From positions 682,001 to 746,000 of the forward strand of contig NZ_CP159485.1 of assembly GCF_040515995.1 (NCBI RefSeq): a stretch of 64,000 nt of DNA. Direction: 5' to 3'. The DNA comes from Proteinivorax hydrogeniformans (GTDB lineage: Bacteria > Bacillota > Proteinivoracia > Proteinivoracales > Proteinivoracaceae). Both the position numbers and the translations under genes were made by a program. This document shows, piece after piece, positions 8,261-17,471 of this stretch (position 1 is its first letter; every line of letters starts with the position of its first letter). The notes under the pieces are model-generated. The model did not search any database. It saw nothing but the letters and a program-made list of their open reading frames with translations, and was not told the DNA's origin.

Positions 8261-8827
8261 ATGTCTTTTGGAAAACTAGTGCTAGTTACAGGTGGAGCTA
8301 GAAGCGGTAAAAGCTTGTACTCCGAGGAAATGGCAAAAAAACTAGGAAATAAAATACTTTATGTTGCAACATCTATACCATATGACGATGAAATGAAAAA
8401 AAGGATAGAAGACCATAGAAATTCTCGGCCGGACTACTGGGAAACTTATGAGGGGTTTAAAAATTTACACAAGGTGTTAGAGGAAAAAGGTAAGGACTAT
8501 GATGGCGTGCTATTAGACTGTATAACTGTGATGATAACAAACCTTATGTTTTCTGAACAAAACTTTGATGAGAGTAAGATCCAACAAGAAAGTGTAGATA
8601 AAGTAGAAAAAGAAATAAGTAAACAACTAACCTTGCTAGTTAACACAGCCAAAGAAAAGGGAATAAACCTTATCTTAGTAACCAACGAGGTGGGGAGTGG
8701 CATAGTTCCAGAAAGTAAGCTTGGAAGAGTTTTTAGGGATTTAGCAGGGAGAGCAAACCAGTTGTTAGCAAAAAGGGCTGATGAGGTTTACCTTTTGGTA
8801 TCTTCAATCCCAGTTAAGATTAAGTGA
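8261..8827 (+). CDS. cobU: Adenosylcobinamide kinase/guanylyltransferase
   Basis: The 188-aa protein has the CobU P-loop GGARSGKS near residues 10-17, followed by a YVATSIPYDDEM segment and later LDCITVMITNLM, LVTNEVGSGIVP and FRDLAGRANQLLA, all family signatures. It phosphorylates adenosylcobinamide and transfers GMP to give AdoCbi-GDP. The ATG follows TAGGAG. It is the first gene of the eleven-gene operon behind riboswitch 2, with cobS ten bases downstream. Confidence 0.96.
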   Translation: MSFGKLVLVTGGARSGKSLYSEEMAKKLGNKILYVATSIPYDDEMKKRIEDHRNSRPDYWETYEGFKNLHKVLEEKGKDYDGVLLDCITVMITNLMFSEQNFDESKIQQESVDKVEKEISKQLTLLVNTAKEKGINLILVTNEVGSGIVPESKLGRVFRDLAGRANQLLAKRADEVYLLVSSIPVKIK

Positions 8828-8837
8828 GGTTATATAA

Positions 8838-9581
8838 ATGAAAAACTTTTTGTTGATGATACAATTTTTTACTAGGATACCTATAGCAAAAGAGTTTGTG
8901 CTGGAAAAAGAGGATTTTGCTAAAGGAATTTGTTATTTTCCGTTGGTGGGCTTAATAGTAGGTTTTATAAATGGATGTACTTATTATGTAACTAGCCTAG
9001 TTTTAGAGGGAATCGCACCAATTGTACTTACAATGTTAGTTAACACTTTGGTAACTGGTGCCCTTCACCTAGACGGCATCGCCGATACATGTGACGCTAT
9101 ATTTTCTGCAAGAAAAAAACAAAAGATGCTTGAGATAATGAAAGACAGCAGAATAGGTACAAATGGGGTACTGGCATTATTTTTTATTTTAGCACTAAAA
9201 ATAGCATTTTTAGATTTATTTTCGGAAGATACTATAATCGCTATTATAATCTTGTCTCCAGTTATAGGTAGAACAGTGATGGGAGTAGTTGTTTTTCGAT
9301 GCAAATATGCAAGAAACAAAGAAGGGTTAGGTGGACTGTTCATTGGCAAAACAACAGTTTTACAAACACTTTTATGTTTAAGTTTGGGAACTGTAGCATG
9401 CGCAGCCCTGTTAGGTTTTATAGGGATTTATACATTAATAGCATCAATTCTTGTTGGGGTTATGCTACGGATTTATTTTTGTAGAATACTAGACGGTCTT
9501 ACTGGAGATTTGTTAGGAGCAATTAACGAAATTGTGGAACTAGCAGTGCTTTTTGTTACTTTACTACTGCTTGCTTTATAA
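8838..9581 (+). CDS. cobS: Adenosylcobinamide-GDP ribazoletransferase (cobalamin synthase)
   Basis: A 247-aa integral membrane enzyme with the CobS signature HLDGIADTCDAIFSA around residues 76-90, which supplies the Mg2+-binding acidic residues, followed by MKDSRIGTNGVLAL. About six hydrophobic segments are present. It joins AdoCbi-GDP with alpha-ribazole or its phosphate at the membrane. It sits between cobU and cobC, its pathway neighbours. Confidence 0.95.
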   Translation: MKNFLLMIQFFTRIPIAKEFVLEKEDFAKGICYFPLVGLIVGFINGCTYYVTSLVLEGIAPIVLTMLVNTLVTGALHLDGIADTCDAIFSARKKQKMLEIMKDSRIGTNGVLALFFILALKIAFLDLFSEDTIIAIIILSPVIGRTVMGVVVFRCKYARNKEGLGGLFIGKTTVLQTLLCLSLGTVACAALLGFIGIYTLIASILVGVMLRIYFCRILDGLTGDLLGAINEIVELAVLFVTLLLLAL

Positions 9582-9652
9582 AACGGAAACTTCAATCAGT
9601 GGGAGTTTTACGGACGGTTATCTGTTATAAAAAATATGGGGGGGAATAAACT

Positions 9653-10243
9653 ATGCATCTATATATAGTCCGCCATGGAGAAACTGATTTTAATAAAGCC
9701 GGAGTTTACCTTGGAAGAACCGACTGTTCTTTAAATGAACAGGGGATAACTCAAGCAAAAAAGATAGGGTGCAGACTTAAAAAAACAAAGTTTGACCTAG
9801 TTATATCTAGTCCCCTTAAGCGATGCATGGAAACTACTAAAATAATCACTAAAAGAGAGGAAAAAGATATTTTGGTTGAACCTAGACTTATGGAACTAGA
9901 CTTTGGAAAATGGGAAGGGTTAGACTTTAAAAAAGTTAAAAAAGACTATCCAAATAGCTGGAAAAGCTGGTGTAAAAACTGGAAACATACAACTCTTCCT
10001 GAGGGTGAGAGCTTTATGGATATGTATAGCAGGGTTAGACAAGTTGTAAGCAACGTGATCTTAAAAAGAGACGATAGTAAAGTATTGATTGTCTCACATA
10101 AAGGGTGTTTACAAGCGATAACCACTATTTTACTAAACTGTGATGATAAGCTTTTTTGGAATTTTTCCTTTGAACATGGTTGCTACAGCGTGCTGGAGAT
10201 AAACCAAGGGCATTGCACTGTTAAAAAATTAAACTATATCTAG
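9653..10243 (+). CDS. cobC: Alpha-ribazole-phosphate phosphatase (histidine phosphatase)
   Basis: The 196-aa protein has the histidine phosphatase RHGETDFN motif at residues 7-14, a second Arg in SSPLKRCMET, an acidic EPRLMELDFGKWEG segment and the second His in SHKGCLQAI. The family includes GpmB-like phosphatases, but the operon context makes CobC, which removes phosphate from adenosylcobalamin phosphate or alpha-ribazole phosphate, by far the best reading. A GGGGGGG-rich RBS precedes the ATG. Confidence 0.88.
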   Translation: MHLYIVRHGETDFNKAGVYLGRTDCSLNEQGITQAKKIGCRLKKTKFDLVISSPLKRCMETTKIITKREEKDILVEPRLMELDFGKWEGLDFKKVKKDYPNSWKSWCKNWKHTTLPEGESFMDMYSRVRQVVSNVILKRDDSKVLIVSHKGCLQAITTILLNCDDKLFWNFSFEHGCYSVLEINQGHCTVKKLNYI

Positions 10244-10254
10244 GAGGTGCATAT

Positions 10255-11766
10255 ATGAACAGAAAAAGTATTATGGTACAAGGAACAGCGTCGTCTGCCG
10301 GCAAAAGTTTAGCTTGTACTGCTATCTGTAGAATCTTAACTGACGATGGATTTAATGTAGCTCCCTTTAAATCACAGAACATGTCACTAAATTCTTATAT
10401 AACTTCTGAAGGGCATGAAATAGGGAGGGCACAAGTGATGCAGGCAGAGGCATGTAAAAAAAATGCCGATGTAAGGATGAACCCTATTTTATTAAAACCA
10501 TCGACAAATCAGCACTCTCAAGTTGTTATAAATGGGATCGTAAAAGAGCATATGGGTGCTAGAGAGTACTTTAAATATAAGCCTACTTTAAAAAAACTAG
10601 TCAAACAGTCATTTGAATCACTATCTGTGCAAAACGATGTTGTTGTCATAGAAGGGGCTGGTAGTCCTGCAGAAATAAATTTAAAAAGTGAAGATATTGT
10701 AAATATGGGGATGGCAAAGCTAGCAAAATCGCCGGTACTACTTATAGCTGATATAGATAAGGGGGGAGTATTCGCTTCGATATATGGCACCATTATGTTA
10801 CTTGATGAAGAGGAAAGGAAAATGATTAAGGGAATTATCATTAACAAATTTCGGGGCGATGTAGAACTTTTAAAACCAGGACTTAGTCAGATAGAAGAGC
10901 TTGTTAACATACCTGTGCTGGGCGTAATACCGTACTTTAACTTAAACCTTGAAGATGAAGATAGCGCAACTGACTGGAGTAAATATGATGACGATAGTCA
11001 GGGAGACCTTGATATTGCGATAATAAAACTACCTAAAATATCAAATTTTACTGATTTTAACCCATTTAAACTTTATAAAGACGTTAATGTTAGATTTGTA
11101 GATCTTGAAAAGGACTTGGGAAATCCTGATCTGATTATAATCCCAGGAACCAAAAGCACTATAGAAGATTTTAAGTTAATGAAAACCTTTAAAATGGTCG
11201 AAAAAATTAAAGCCGCCCATAAAAGAGGTAGCTATGTTTTTGGAATTTGTGGTGGGTATCAGATGCTGGGCGATAAAATATTTGATTTTGATAATGTTGA
11301 ATGTGATATTAAAGAAGTTAATGGCTTGGGTCTTCTTCCCATAACTACAGAGTTTAAAAAGCAAAAGACTACCACACTTACAGAAGGAGAAGATAATATC
11401 TTTGGCTGTAAAATAAAGGGATATGAAATTCATATGGGAAGCTCTAAAATTTCGCCAAAGGCTACTCCATTTGCAAACATTAACAGAAGAAACAATGTGA
11501 GCTTGCAAAAAGGTGCCGATGGAGCGGTAAATAACTGTCAAACAGTTTACGGAACCTATTTACATGGGATATTTGACAACAGTTTATTTACAAGAAGTTT
11601 CTTAAATAAAGTTAGGATTAGCAGAGGTAAAGAAGTAGTAAATGACAAGGTGGAAAGTTATTGGGAGCATAAAGAAAAAGAACTAAATAAACTTGCCGAT
11701 ATTGTAAGGGAAAATGTTGATATTACATCACTTTATAAAATAATTGAGGAAGGACTAGATGATTAG
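10255..11766 (+). CDS. cbiP: Adenosylcobyric acid synthase (glutamine-hydrolysing)
   Basis: The 503-aa protein starts with an ATP-binding motif, GTASSAGKS, near residues 10-18 and continues with VAPFKSQNMSLNSY, typical of CobQ/CbiP. The C-terminal class I amidotransferase domain has FGICGGYQMLG (nucleophile Cys about 330) and YGTYLHGIFDN with the catalytic His. It amidates side chains b, d, e and g of the adenosylated corrin ring. An AGGAGGTG RBS lies eight bases ahead. The stop overlaps the start of cbiB by eight bases. Confidence 0.96.
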   Translation: MNRKSIMVQGTASSAGKSLACTAICRILTDDGFNVAPFKSQNMSLNSYITSEGHEIGRAQVMQAEACKKNADVRMNPILLKPSTNQHSQVVINGIVKEHMGAREYFKYKPTLKKLVKQSFESLSVQNDVVVIEGAGSPAEINLKSEDIVNMGMAKLAKSPVLLIADIDKGGVFASIYGTIMLLDEEERKMIKGIIINKFRGDVELLKPGLSQIEELVNIPVLGVIPYFNLNLEDEDSATDWSKYDDDSQGDLDIAIIKLPKISNFTDFNPFKLYKDVNVRFVDLEKDLGNPDLIIIPGTKSTIEDFKLMKTFKMVEKIKAAHKRGSYVFGICGGYQMLGDKIFDFDNVECDIKEVNGLGLLPITTEFKKQKTTTLTEGEDNIFGCKIKGYEIHMGSSKISPKATPFANINRRNNVSLQKGADGAVNNCQTVYGTYLHGIFDNSLFTRSFLNKVRISRGKEVVNDKVESYWEHKEKELNKLADIVRENVDITSLYKIIEEGLDD

Positions 11767-12709
11767 TATATGGCTAGCTTGTGCTTTAGACGTAATGATA
11801 GGTGATCCACACTATTTTTTTCATCCAGTTCGGTTAATCGGCAACTATATAGAAAAAACAGAAAAGCTAATAAGGGGCAGGGTTAAATCTGACAGGGGTT
11901 TACAGACTGCAGGAGTTTTTTTGCTTTTGTCCACAGTGATATTGACCTTCGCTGTTACCACTTTTCTTCTTTGGATGGGGAGCATGATCCACTTTACGGT
12001 GTTTTTTTCCATTAATACTATACTGCTTTGGACATCCATTGCATCAAAAAGTTTGAAGGCTGAAAGTATGAAGGTATACAGAGCGCTAACAAGAGGAAAT
12101 ATCGAAGAAGCTAGAGTTTTTCTCTCATATATTGTGGGCAGAGACACAAAAAAACTTAAAGATAGGGAGATTGTACAGGCTACCGTGGAAACAGTAGCGG
12201 AGAATACTTCAGATGGAGTTATAGCGCCTTTATTTTATGCATTCATTGGCGGCGCTCCGTTAGCTTTGACATATAAGGCTGTAAATACCTTAGACTCTAT
12301 GGTCGGGTACAAAAACGAAAAATATCGCTTTTTAGGATGGGCGTCGGCTAAAGTTGATGATGTAGCAAACTTTTTGCCAGCTCGAATAACAGCTGTTTTA
12401 ATGGTGCTTTCCTCGATATTTATAGGATTAGATAAAACAGGTAGTTGGAGAGTTATGTGTAGAGATCACGCAAAACATACAAGCCCTAATGCAGGATTTC
12501 CAGAAGCGGCAGTTGCAGGAGCACTAAGAATTAGATTGGGAGGACCTAGCTACTATCTAGGAAATAAAGTGGAAAAACCATATATAGGCGATTTTTTAAA
12601 ACAAGTTGATTTAAAAGATATAAAAAAGACTAACTCATTGATGTACATATCGTCTTTTTTAGCACTAATTATATTTTCAGTACTGAGATTATTTATTTTT
12701 AGTAGATGA
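11759..12709 (+). CDS. cbiB: Adenosylcobinamide-phosphate synthase (membrane)
   Basis: The 316-aa polytopic protein has the CbiB signatures DVMIGDPHYFFHPVRLIG near residues 10-27, VETVAENTSDGVIAPLFY, VNTLDSMVGYKNEKY and HAKHTSPNAGFPEAA. It attaches (R)-1-aminopropan-2-ol phosphate, made by CobD downstream, to adenosylcobyric acid. It overlaps the end of cbiP, indicating translational coupling. Confidence 0.95.
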   Translation: MISIWLACALDVMIGDPHYFFHPVRLIGNYIEKTEKLIRGRVKSDRGLQTAGVFLLLSTVILTFAVTTFLLWMGSMIHFTVFFSINTILLWTSIASKSLKAESMKVYRALTRGNIEEARVFLSYIVGRDTKKLKDREIVQATVETVAENTSDGVIAPLFYAFIGGAPLALTYKAVNTLDSMVGYKNEKYRFLGWASAKVDDVANFLPARITAVLMVLSSIFIGLDKTGSWRVMCRDHAKHTSPNAGFPEAAVAGALRIRLGGPSYYLGNKVEKPYIGDFLKQVDLKDIKKTNSLMYISSFLALIIFSVLRLFIFSR

Positions 12710-12769
12710 ATTCAGTATGGTATGACAGTTTTTAAGCACTTAAATTCCAGATTTTAAGGGGGAATGCAA

Positions 12770-13822
12770 TTGAACTTGCACGGGGGAGACATTTACAAAT
12801 ATAAAGATAAAAATCTAATAGACTTTAGCTCCAATATAAATCCGCTTGGGGTTCCTAAAAGCTTTAAATGCAAGCTAAAAGCTCAGATTGATAACTTTAC
12901 TAAATACCCAGATATACGTTATCAAGAGCTTAGAGCAACGATAGGGGAATATTTAGATGTCCCATGTAATGACATAGTTGTAGGAAATGGAGCGGTGGAA
13001 ATAATCTATAAATCTGTAAGTGCATTAGATGTAGATCAAATAATCATTGGGACGCCGACCTTTTCTGAGTACAAACGGGCAGCAGATATAGCCCAAAAGC
13101 CATGTAAAGAGGTAGAGGTTTTCACAGAAGATAAAAATGTGGGTTTCGAAAATTTATATAACCATATTTCTCATAACTCTTTGGTAGTGCTTTGTAATCC
13201 CAACAACCCTACGGGGACTCTAATAGACGTAGAAACAATTTCCAGATTAGCTCAAAAGCTACATGATAAGAATAGTTGGCTATTACTAGATGAAGCTTTT
13301 ATAGAATTTACCGCAGAATACCCATTTAATAGTATGACTTCAAGGCTAAATAAGTTTAATAACTTAATAATAGTTAGAGCTGCAACAAAGTATTTTGGCA
13401 TACCAGGTGTGCGCTTAGGTTATGGCTTAATAAACAATAAAGAGATGGTTAAAAGGATAAAAGAGCAAATGGAACCTTGGAGTGTAAATACCGCAGCTGC
13501 TATAGCTGGAACAACTATTTTTAAAGACCAAGAATATATAAAAAAGACTAGAAAGTGGATAAATGATGAGCGAGGATTTTTATTTAAACAATTAAAAAGG
13601 ATAGATAACTTAACGCCTATACCTACTCAAGCTAACTTTATATTGATAAAAAGTAATGTATTAGACGCTTGGCAACTACAGGAAAGGCTGCTAGCAAAAA
13701 ACATCCTTATCCGAACCCCAGAGGGGTTTACAGGGCTATCAAACAATGATTTCAGAGTGGCTATTAAGGACCGCAATTCTAATAAAAAACTGGTTGCTGC
13801 TTTAAAAGAGATTTTAATGTAG
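12770..13822 (+). CDS. cobD: L-threonine-O-3-phosphate decarboxylase
   Basis: This PLP-dependent fold-type I aminotransferase-like enzyme starts LHGGDIYKYKDKNLIDFSSN, as CobD proteins do. It has LCNPNNPTGT, the Asp-containing LLLDEAFIEF and a Schiff-base Lys in RAATKYFGIPGVRLGYG near residue 211. It decarboxylates threonine phosphate to aminopropanol phosphate. I prefer TTG at 12770 over ATG at 12764, because AAGGGGG ends only one base before the ATG and seven before the TTG. HisC is the alternative family, but neighbours cbiB and pduX argue for CobD. The stop overlaps the GTG of pduX by one base. Confidence 0.92.
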   Translation: MNLHGGDIYKYKDKNLIDFSSNINPLGVPKSFKCKLKAQIDNFTKYPDIRYQELRATIGEYLDVPCNDIVVGNGAVEIIYKSVSALDVDQIIIGTPTFSEYKRAADIAQKPCKEVEVFTEDKNVGFENLYNHISHNSLVVLCNPNNPTGTLIDVETISRLAQKLHDKNSWLLLDEAFIEFTAEYPFNSMTSRLNKFNNLIIVRAATKYFGIPGVRLGYGLINNKEMVKRIKEQMEPWSVNTAAAIAGTTIFKDQEYIKKTRKWINDERGFLFKQLKRIDNLTPIPTQANFILIKSNVLDAWQLQERLLAKNILIRTPEGFTGLSNNDFRVAIKDRNSNKKLVAALKEILM

Positions 13823-14670
13823 TGGTAGTTATAGCAAAAGCACCTGCCTCATGCGGCGAGCTTATACAGGGAAATATTTTTGGGAAAGAGATGCTAGTTT
13901 CATGTCCTGTAAATCTCTACTCCAAGGTGGAAATAAGCTTTAAAAAAGAGAAAGTGAAAACTAAGCTTCCACCTAAAGTAACCAAAGCAGTAAGATTATA
14001 CCTTAAAAGTATATCTGAACATAAGATAATGCCCTATCTTAATATAAGGATTTCTTCAGAAATACCAATATCGAAAGGAATGGCAAGTAGCACTGCTGAT
14101 ATGACCGCAGCGGTAAAAGGCGTAGCGCACCTATTAGGAAATCAAATCAGTGAAAGAGAAATCGCAAATATTTTAACTTTAGTAGAACCTACCGATAGCA
14201 CCGTTTTTCAAAATCTAACTTTATTTGACCACTTAAAGGGACAGTATGTAAAAAGCTTAGGAGAAGTTCCTAGATTTTGCGTTTTAGTGTTAGAGGAACC
14301 GAAAACTGTGGACACAATTGATTTTCATAAAAGAAGGTCGATAAATAGACCTGCCATAACTAAGGAATATAAAACGCTGGTAAAGGGGGTGAAACACAAC
14401 AGGGTTGACCTTATAGGTAGTGCTGCTGTCGCAAGTGCTATATGCAACCAGATAATATTGAATAAACCTTATCTGGACCAGATAGTGAATTTAGTATTTA
14501 AATGTGGGGGTGGTGGACTAAATATAGCCCATAGTGGAACGGTGTGTGGTGTTATTTATGATGACAGCTTCGATGCAGAAAAATTTATTTGCTTACTAAA
14601 TGAAAGGCAAAACCCATTTATCAACATTTATAAATTAAAAACAGTGATTGGTGGGGCAAAGATTGAATAA
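13822..14670 (+). CDS. pduX: L-threonine kinase PduX-like (GHMP kinase)
   Basis: The 282-aa GHMP-family protein begins with APASCGELIQG, the PduX N-terminal motif, and has the ATP-binding loop PISKGMASSTADMTAA near residues 88-103. A late GGGGLNIAHSG segment corresponds to GHMP motif 3. PduX phosphorylates L-threonine, giving the substrate of CobD next door. It starts with GTG sharing a base with the cobD stop (TAGTG), so the two are coupled. Confidence 0.9.
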   Translation: MVVIAKAPASCGELIQGNIFGKEMLVSCPVNLYSKVEISFKKEKVKTKLPPKVTKAVRLYLKSISEHKIMPYLNIRISSEIPISKGMASSTADMTAAVKGVAHLLGNQISEREIANILTLVEPTDSTVFQNLTLFDHLKGQYVKSLGEVPRFCVLVLEEPKTVDTIDFHKRRSINRPAITKEYKTLVKGVKHNRVDLIGSAAVASAICNQIILNKPYLDQIVNLVFKCGGGGLNIAHSGTVCGVIYDDSFDAEKFICLLNERQNPFINIYKLKTVIGGAKIE

Positions 14671-14685
14671 AAAGGAGATGGAGAA

Positions 14686-15618
14686 ATGAACAAAAAGATT
14701 ATAAGTATGATGATAATTTTGAGTTTGGTAGGGTTTGTTTTAGTTGGATGCGGTACTAATGAGCCGGTTGATAATGAGCAAGTTAAAGAGGTTAAAGGCA
14801 CTGAGTACCCACTTACATTAGTAGACTCATACGATAATGAGATAACATTTGAAGAAAAGCCAGCCCGAGTAATTTCGGTGGCGCCTAGTATAACAGAAAC
14901 TATTTTTGCTTTAAATAAAGAAGAGTATCTAGTTGGCAGAACGGATTTTTGTGACTACCCACAAGATGTTAGTGAAGTCGCCTCAATTGGAAGTTTACAG
15001 GAGCCTAATATTGAAAAAATTGTTGAACTAGAGCCAGATTTTGTAATAGCTTCCACTCACTTTAGTGAAGACGTATATAACAAGTTAAATAACCTTGGAA
15101 TTGAAGTAGTGCTTTTAGATCCTCAAGATAGCTTTGAGGGAGTATATGATGTTATATCCCAACTAGGTAAAATATTAGATGCTAACAAAGAGGCAGCTGA
15201 ATTAGTAGGGGGCATGAAGAAAACAATTGATGAAGTAAAAGAAGCAACAAAAAACTTACCTAAACCAAGAGTTTACTATGTAGTTGGTTATGGAGAGTTT
15301 GGCGACTTTACAGCTGGAGGAGATACTTTTATCAATGACATGATTGAAATGACATCTGCTGAAAATGTTGCCAGTGATGTAGAAGGCTGGGGATATAGTT
15401 TAGAAAGACTTGTTGAACAAGACCCAGATATGTTAATAGTATCTAAGTATAACGATGTTAAAGCGGGGATTATGGAAGCTAATGGGTATAAAGATTTAAC
15501 AGCTGTGCAACAAGGGAATGTCTTTGAAATAGATAACAATCTTTTAGATAGACAGGGTCCTAGAATTGCACAAGGATTAAAAGAGTTAGCAAAACTAATC
15601 CACCCAGAAGCTTTTTAA
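14686..15618 (+). CDS. btuF: Corrinoid ABC transporter substrate-binding lipoprotein
   Basis: The 310-aa protein has a lipoprotein signal with lipobox LVGCG (Cys at about 22) and then an acidic linker. The BtuF-like fold shows ARVISVAPSITETIFAL, VGRTDFCDYP and EPDFVIASTHF. It should be anchored outside the cell and hand cobinamide or cobalamin to BtuCD, encoded next. The AAGGAGATGG RBS is well placed. A siderophore or heme carrier is possible by fold, but position inside the cobalamin operon argues for corrinoid. Confidence 0.9.
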   Translation: MNKKIISMMIILSLVGFVLVGCGTNEPVDNEQVKEVKGTEYPLTLVDSYDNEITFEEKPARVISVAPSITETIFALNKEEYLVGRTDFCDYPQDVSEVASIGSLQEPNIEKIVELEPDFVIASTHFSEDVYNKLNNLGIEVVLLDPQDSFEGVYDVISQLGKILDANKEAAELVGGMKKTIDEVKEATKNLPKPRVYYVVGYGEFGDFTAGGDTFINDMIEMTSAENVASDVEGWGYSLERLVEQDPDMLIVSKYNDVKAGIMEANGYKDLTAVQQGNVFEIDNNLLDRQGPRIAQGLKELAKLIHPEAF

Positions 15619-15623
15619 AACCG

Positions 15624-16679
15624 ATGAGTTTTATCGAAAAGATAAAGTATTATAAAACATTATTTTTTGGGGCACTGATTGTTTTATTTTTATTAGCGGT
15701 ATATGTAAGCACTTTAGGTGTTGCAAATATTTCTTTTGGAGAAAGTTTAAAAATTATCATCGAAAGAGTACCTTTATTAGACAGGTACTTTTTCGATGAA
15801 TCAATACCAGATACTTACAGGACTATTATATGGCAAATCAGACTACCACGTATATTCCTTGCTGGTCTTGTGGGAATGAGTCTTTCTGTGGTAGGAGCGA
15901 CTTTTCAAGGAATGTTTAAAAACCCCATGGCTGACCCATATGTAGTTGGAGTGTCATCAGGGGCGGCTTTGGGGGCTACTATTGCCATAGTAATAGGTGT
16001 GGAAAGAACAGTACTAGGCCTAGGGCTTATAAATTTGTTAGCTTTTTGTGGTGCAGGCGGTACGGTTTTAATGGTCTATAATATTGCAAGGGTAGGAAAT
16101 AAAGTGCCGATAGTAACATTGCTTCTTGCTGGTATAGCTGTAAGCGCCATGCTTTCTTCGGTAATATCGGTTATGATGATATTTAATCGTGACAAAATTG
16201 AAAGTATTGTTTTTTGGGTGATGGGAAGTGTGGCAGCAGCTAGTTGGCAACACGTTTTTACACTTTTACCAGTTGCGTTAATCGGTACCGCGATTATTTT
16301 TTTCTATGCAAAGGATTTAAACCTTATTATGGTAGGGGATGACTCAGCAAAAAGTCTGGGAGTGGACATAGAAAAGACTAAAAAAGTTCTGCTGGTACTG
16401 TCATCAATCATCATAGCTTTTGCGGTATCAGTAAGTGGAATTATTGGTTTTGTAGGACTGATTATTCCCCATGGCATCAGAATGCTTGTCGGGCCGGATC
16501 ATAGGGTGCTTATTCCGTTTTCTGCTTTAGGTGGGGCAATTTTTTTAATATTATCCGACACTATAGCAAGAATAGCTATTCCACCTACAGAGATCCCCGT
16601 TGGAGCAGTTACTGCTATTTTTGGCTCGCCTTATTTTATTTACTTGTTGTATAGGACAAAAAAGAAGGTGATGTACTGA
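15624..16679 (+). CDS. btuC: Corrinoid ABC transporter permease
   Basis: The 351-aa FecCD/BtuC-family permease has about ten membrane helices. Motifs include IWQIRLPRIFLAGLVGMSLS, ATFQGMFKNPMADPYVVGVSSGAALG and the ATPase-contact region GIIGFVGLIIPHGIRMLVG with DH at the right distance. It starts five bases after btuF, and its stop overlaps the btuD start. Confidence 0.93.
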   Translation: MSFIEKIKYYKTLFFGALIVLFLLAVYVSTLGVANISFGESLKIIIERVPLLDRYFFDESIPDTYRTIIWQIRLPRIFLAGLVGMSLSVVGATFQGMFKNPMADPYVVGVSSGAALGATIAIVIGVERTVLGLGLINLLAFCGAGGTVLMVYNIARVGNKVPIVTLLLAGIAVSAMLSSVISVMMIFNRDKIESIVFWVMGSVAAASWQHVFTLLPVALIGTAIIFFYAKDLNLIMVGDDSAKSLGVDIEKTKKVLLVLSSIIIAFAVSVSGIIGFVGLIIPHGIRMLVGPDHRVLIPFSALGGAIFLILSDTIARIAIPPTEIPVGAVTAIFGSPYFIYLLYRTKKKVMY

Positions 16680-17470
16680 TGTCTGATATAACAGTGGAGA
16701 ATTTACATTGGAAGTATGGTGACACAACTATTTTAGATGGTCTTACTTTTAAAGTGGAAAAGGGAAATTTTTATAGCATTTTAGGACCTAATGGCTCAGG
16801 TAAAACAACATTACTAAAGAATATGTTGAAGATACTACAGCCGCAGGCTAACTCAATTTTTATTAGCGATACAGATGTATCTGTATTGTCGGCCAAAGAC
16901 ATGGCTAAAAAGGTGGCAGCTGTGCCACAAGAGACTACCGTCGACTTTGATTTTTCCACATTAGATATAGTTATGATGGGTAGAGCTCCTTACCTGAAGA
17001 GGTTTCAAGTTGAAAGTGAAAAAGATCTAGCGCTAGCAAAACGAGCTATGGAAATGACTAATACATGGCAATTTAAAGACAAGTCAATTAAAACACTAAG
17101 TGGCGGAGAAAGGCAAAGAGTGATCGTTGCCAGGGCTATCGTTCAACAAACTGAGGTTCTTCTTTTAGATGAGCCAATCTCTCACTTAGACATCCACCAT
17201 CAAGTGGAGCTTTTAGAGACAGTATCTTATCTATGTAGAAAAGAGAATTTAACAGTAATAGCTGTGCTTCATGATATTAATATGGCATCTCAGTATAGCG
17301 ATTTCTTAGTGTTAATTAACGAAGGGAAAATTCAGTCTATAGGTACTGTTGAAGATGTAATTACAAAGGAAGCCATTCAAAAAGTATATAAAACAGATTG
17401 CTGTATAATAAAAAATCCTATAACGAAAAAGCCCCACATAATACCCATAGGAAAAGCGAGTGATAATTGA
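16679..17470 (+). CDS. btuD: Corrinoid ABC transporter ATP-binding protein
   Basis: The 263-aa ABC ATPase has Walker A GPNGSGKTT near 35-43, a Q-loop in AAVPQET, the signature LSGGERQR, Walker B VLLLDEP and the switch His in VLHDIN. It powers BtuFC. The ATG overlaps the btuC stop (ATGATG/TGA). Confidence 0.93.
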   Translation: MSDITVENLHWKYGDTTILDGLTFKVEKGNFYSILGPNGSGKTTLLKNMLKILQPQANSIFISDTDVSVLSAKDMAKKVAAVPQETTVDFDFSTLDIVMMGRAPYLKRFQVESEKDLALAKRAMEMTNTWQFKDKSIKTLSGGERQRVIVARAIVQQTEVLLLDEPISHLDIHHQVELLETVSYLCRKENLTVIAVLHDINMASQYSDFLVLINEGKIQSIGTVEDVITKEAIQKVYKTDCCIIKNPITKKPHIIPIGKASDN

Positions 17471-17471
17471 A

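Noticed and set aside
9653-10243. GpmB-type phosphoglycerate mutase
   Set aside because: Motifs do not separate the two, but position inside the cobalamin operon makes CobC far more likely.
12764-12769. ATG 12764 as the cobD start
   Set aside because: Only one base separates it from AAGGGGG; TTG 12770 has proper spacing and gives the usual CobD N-terminus.
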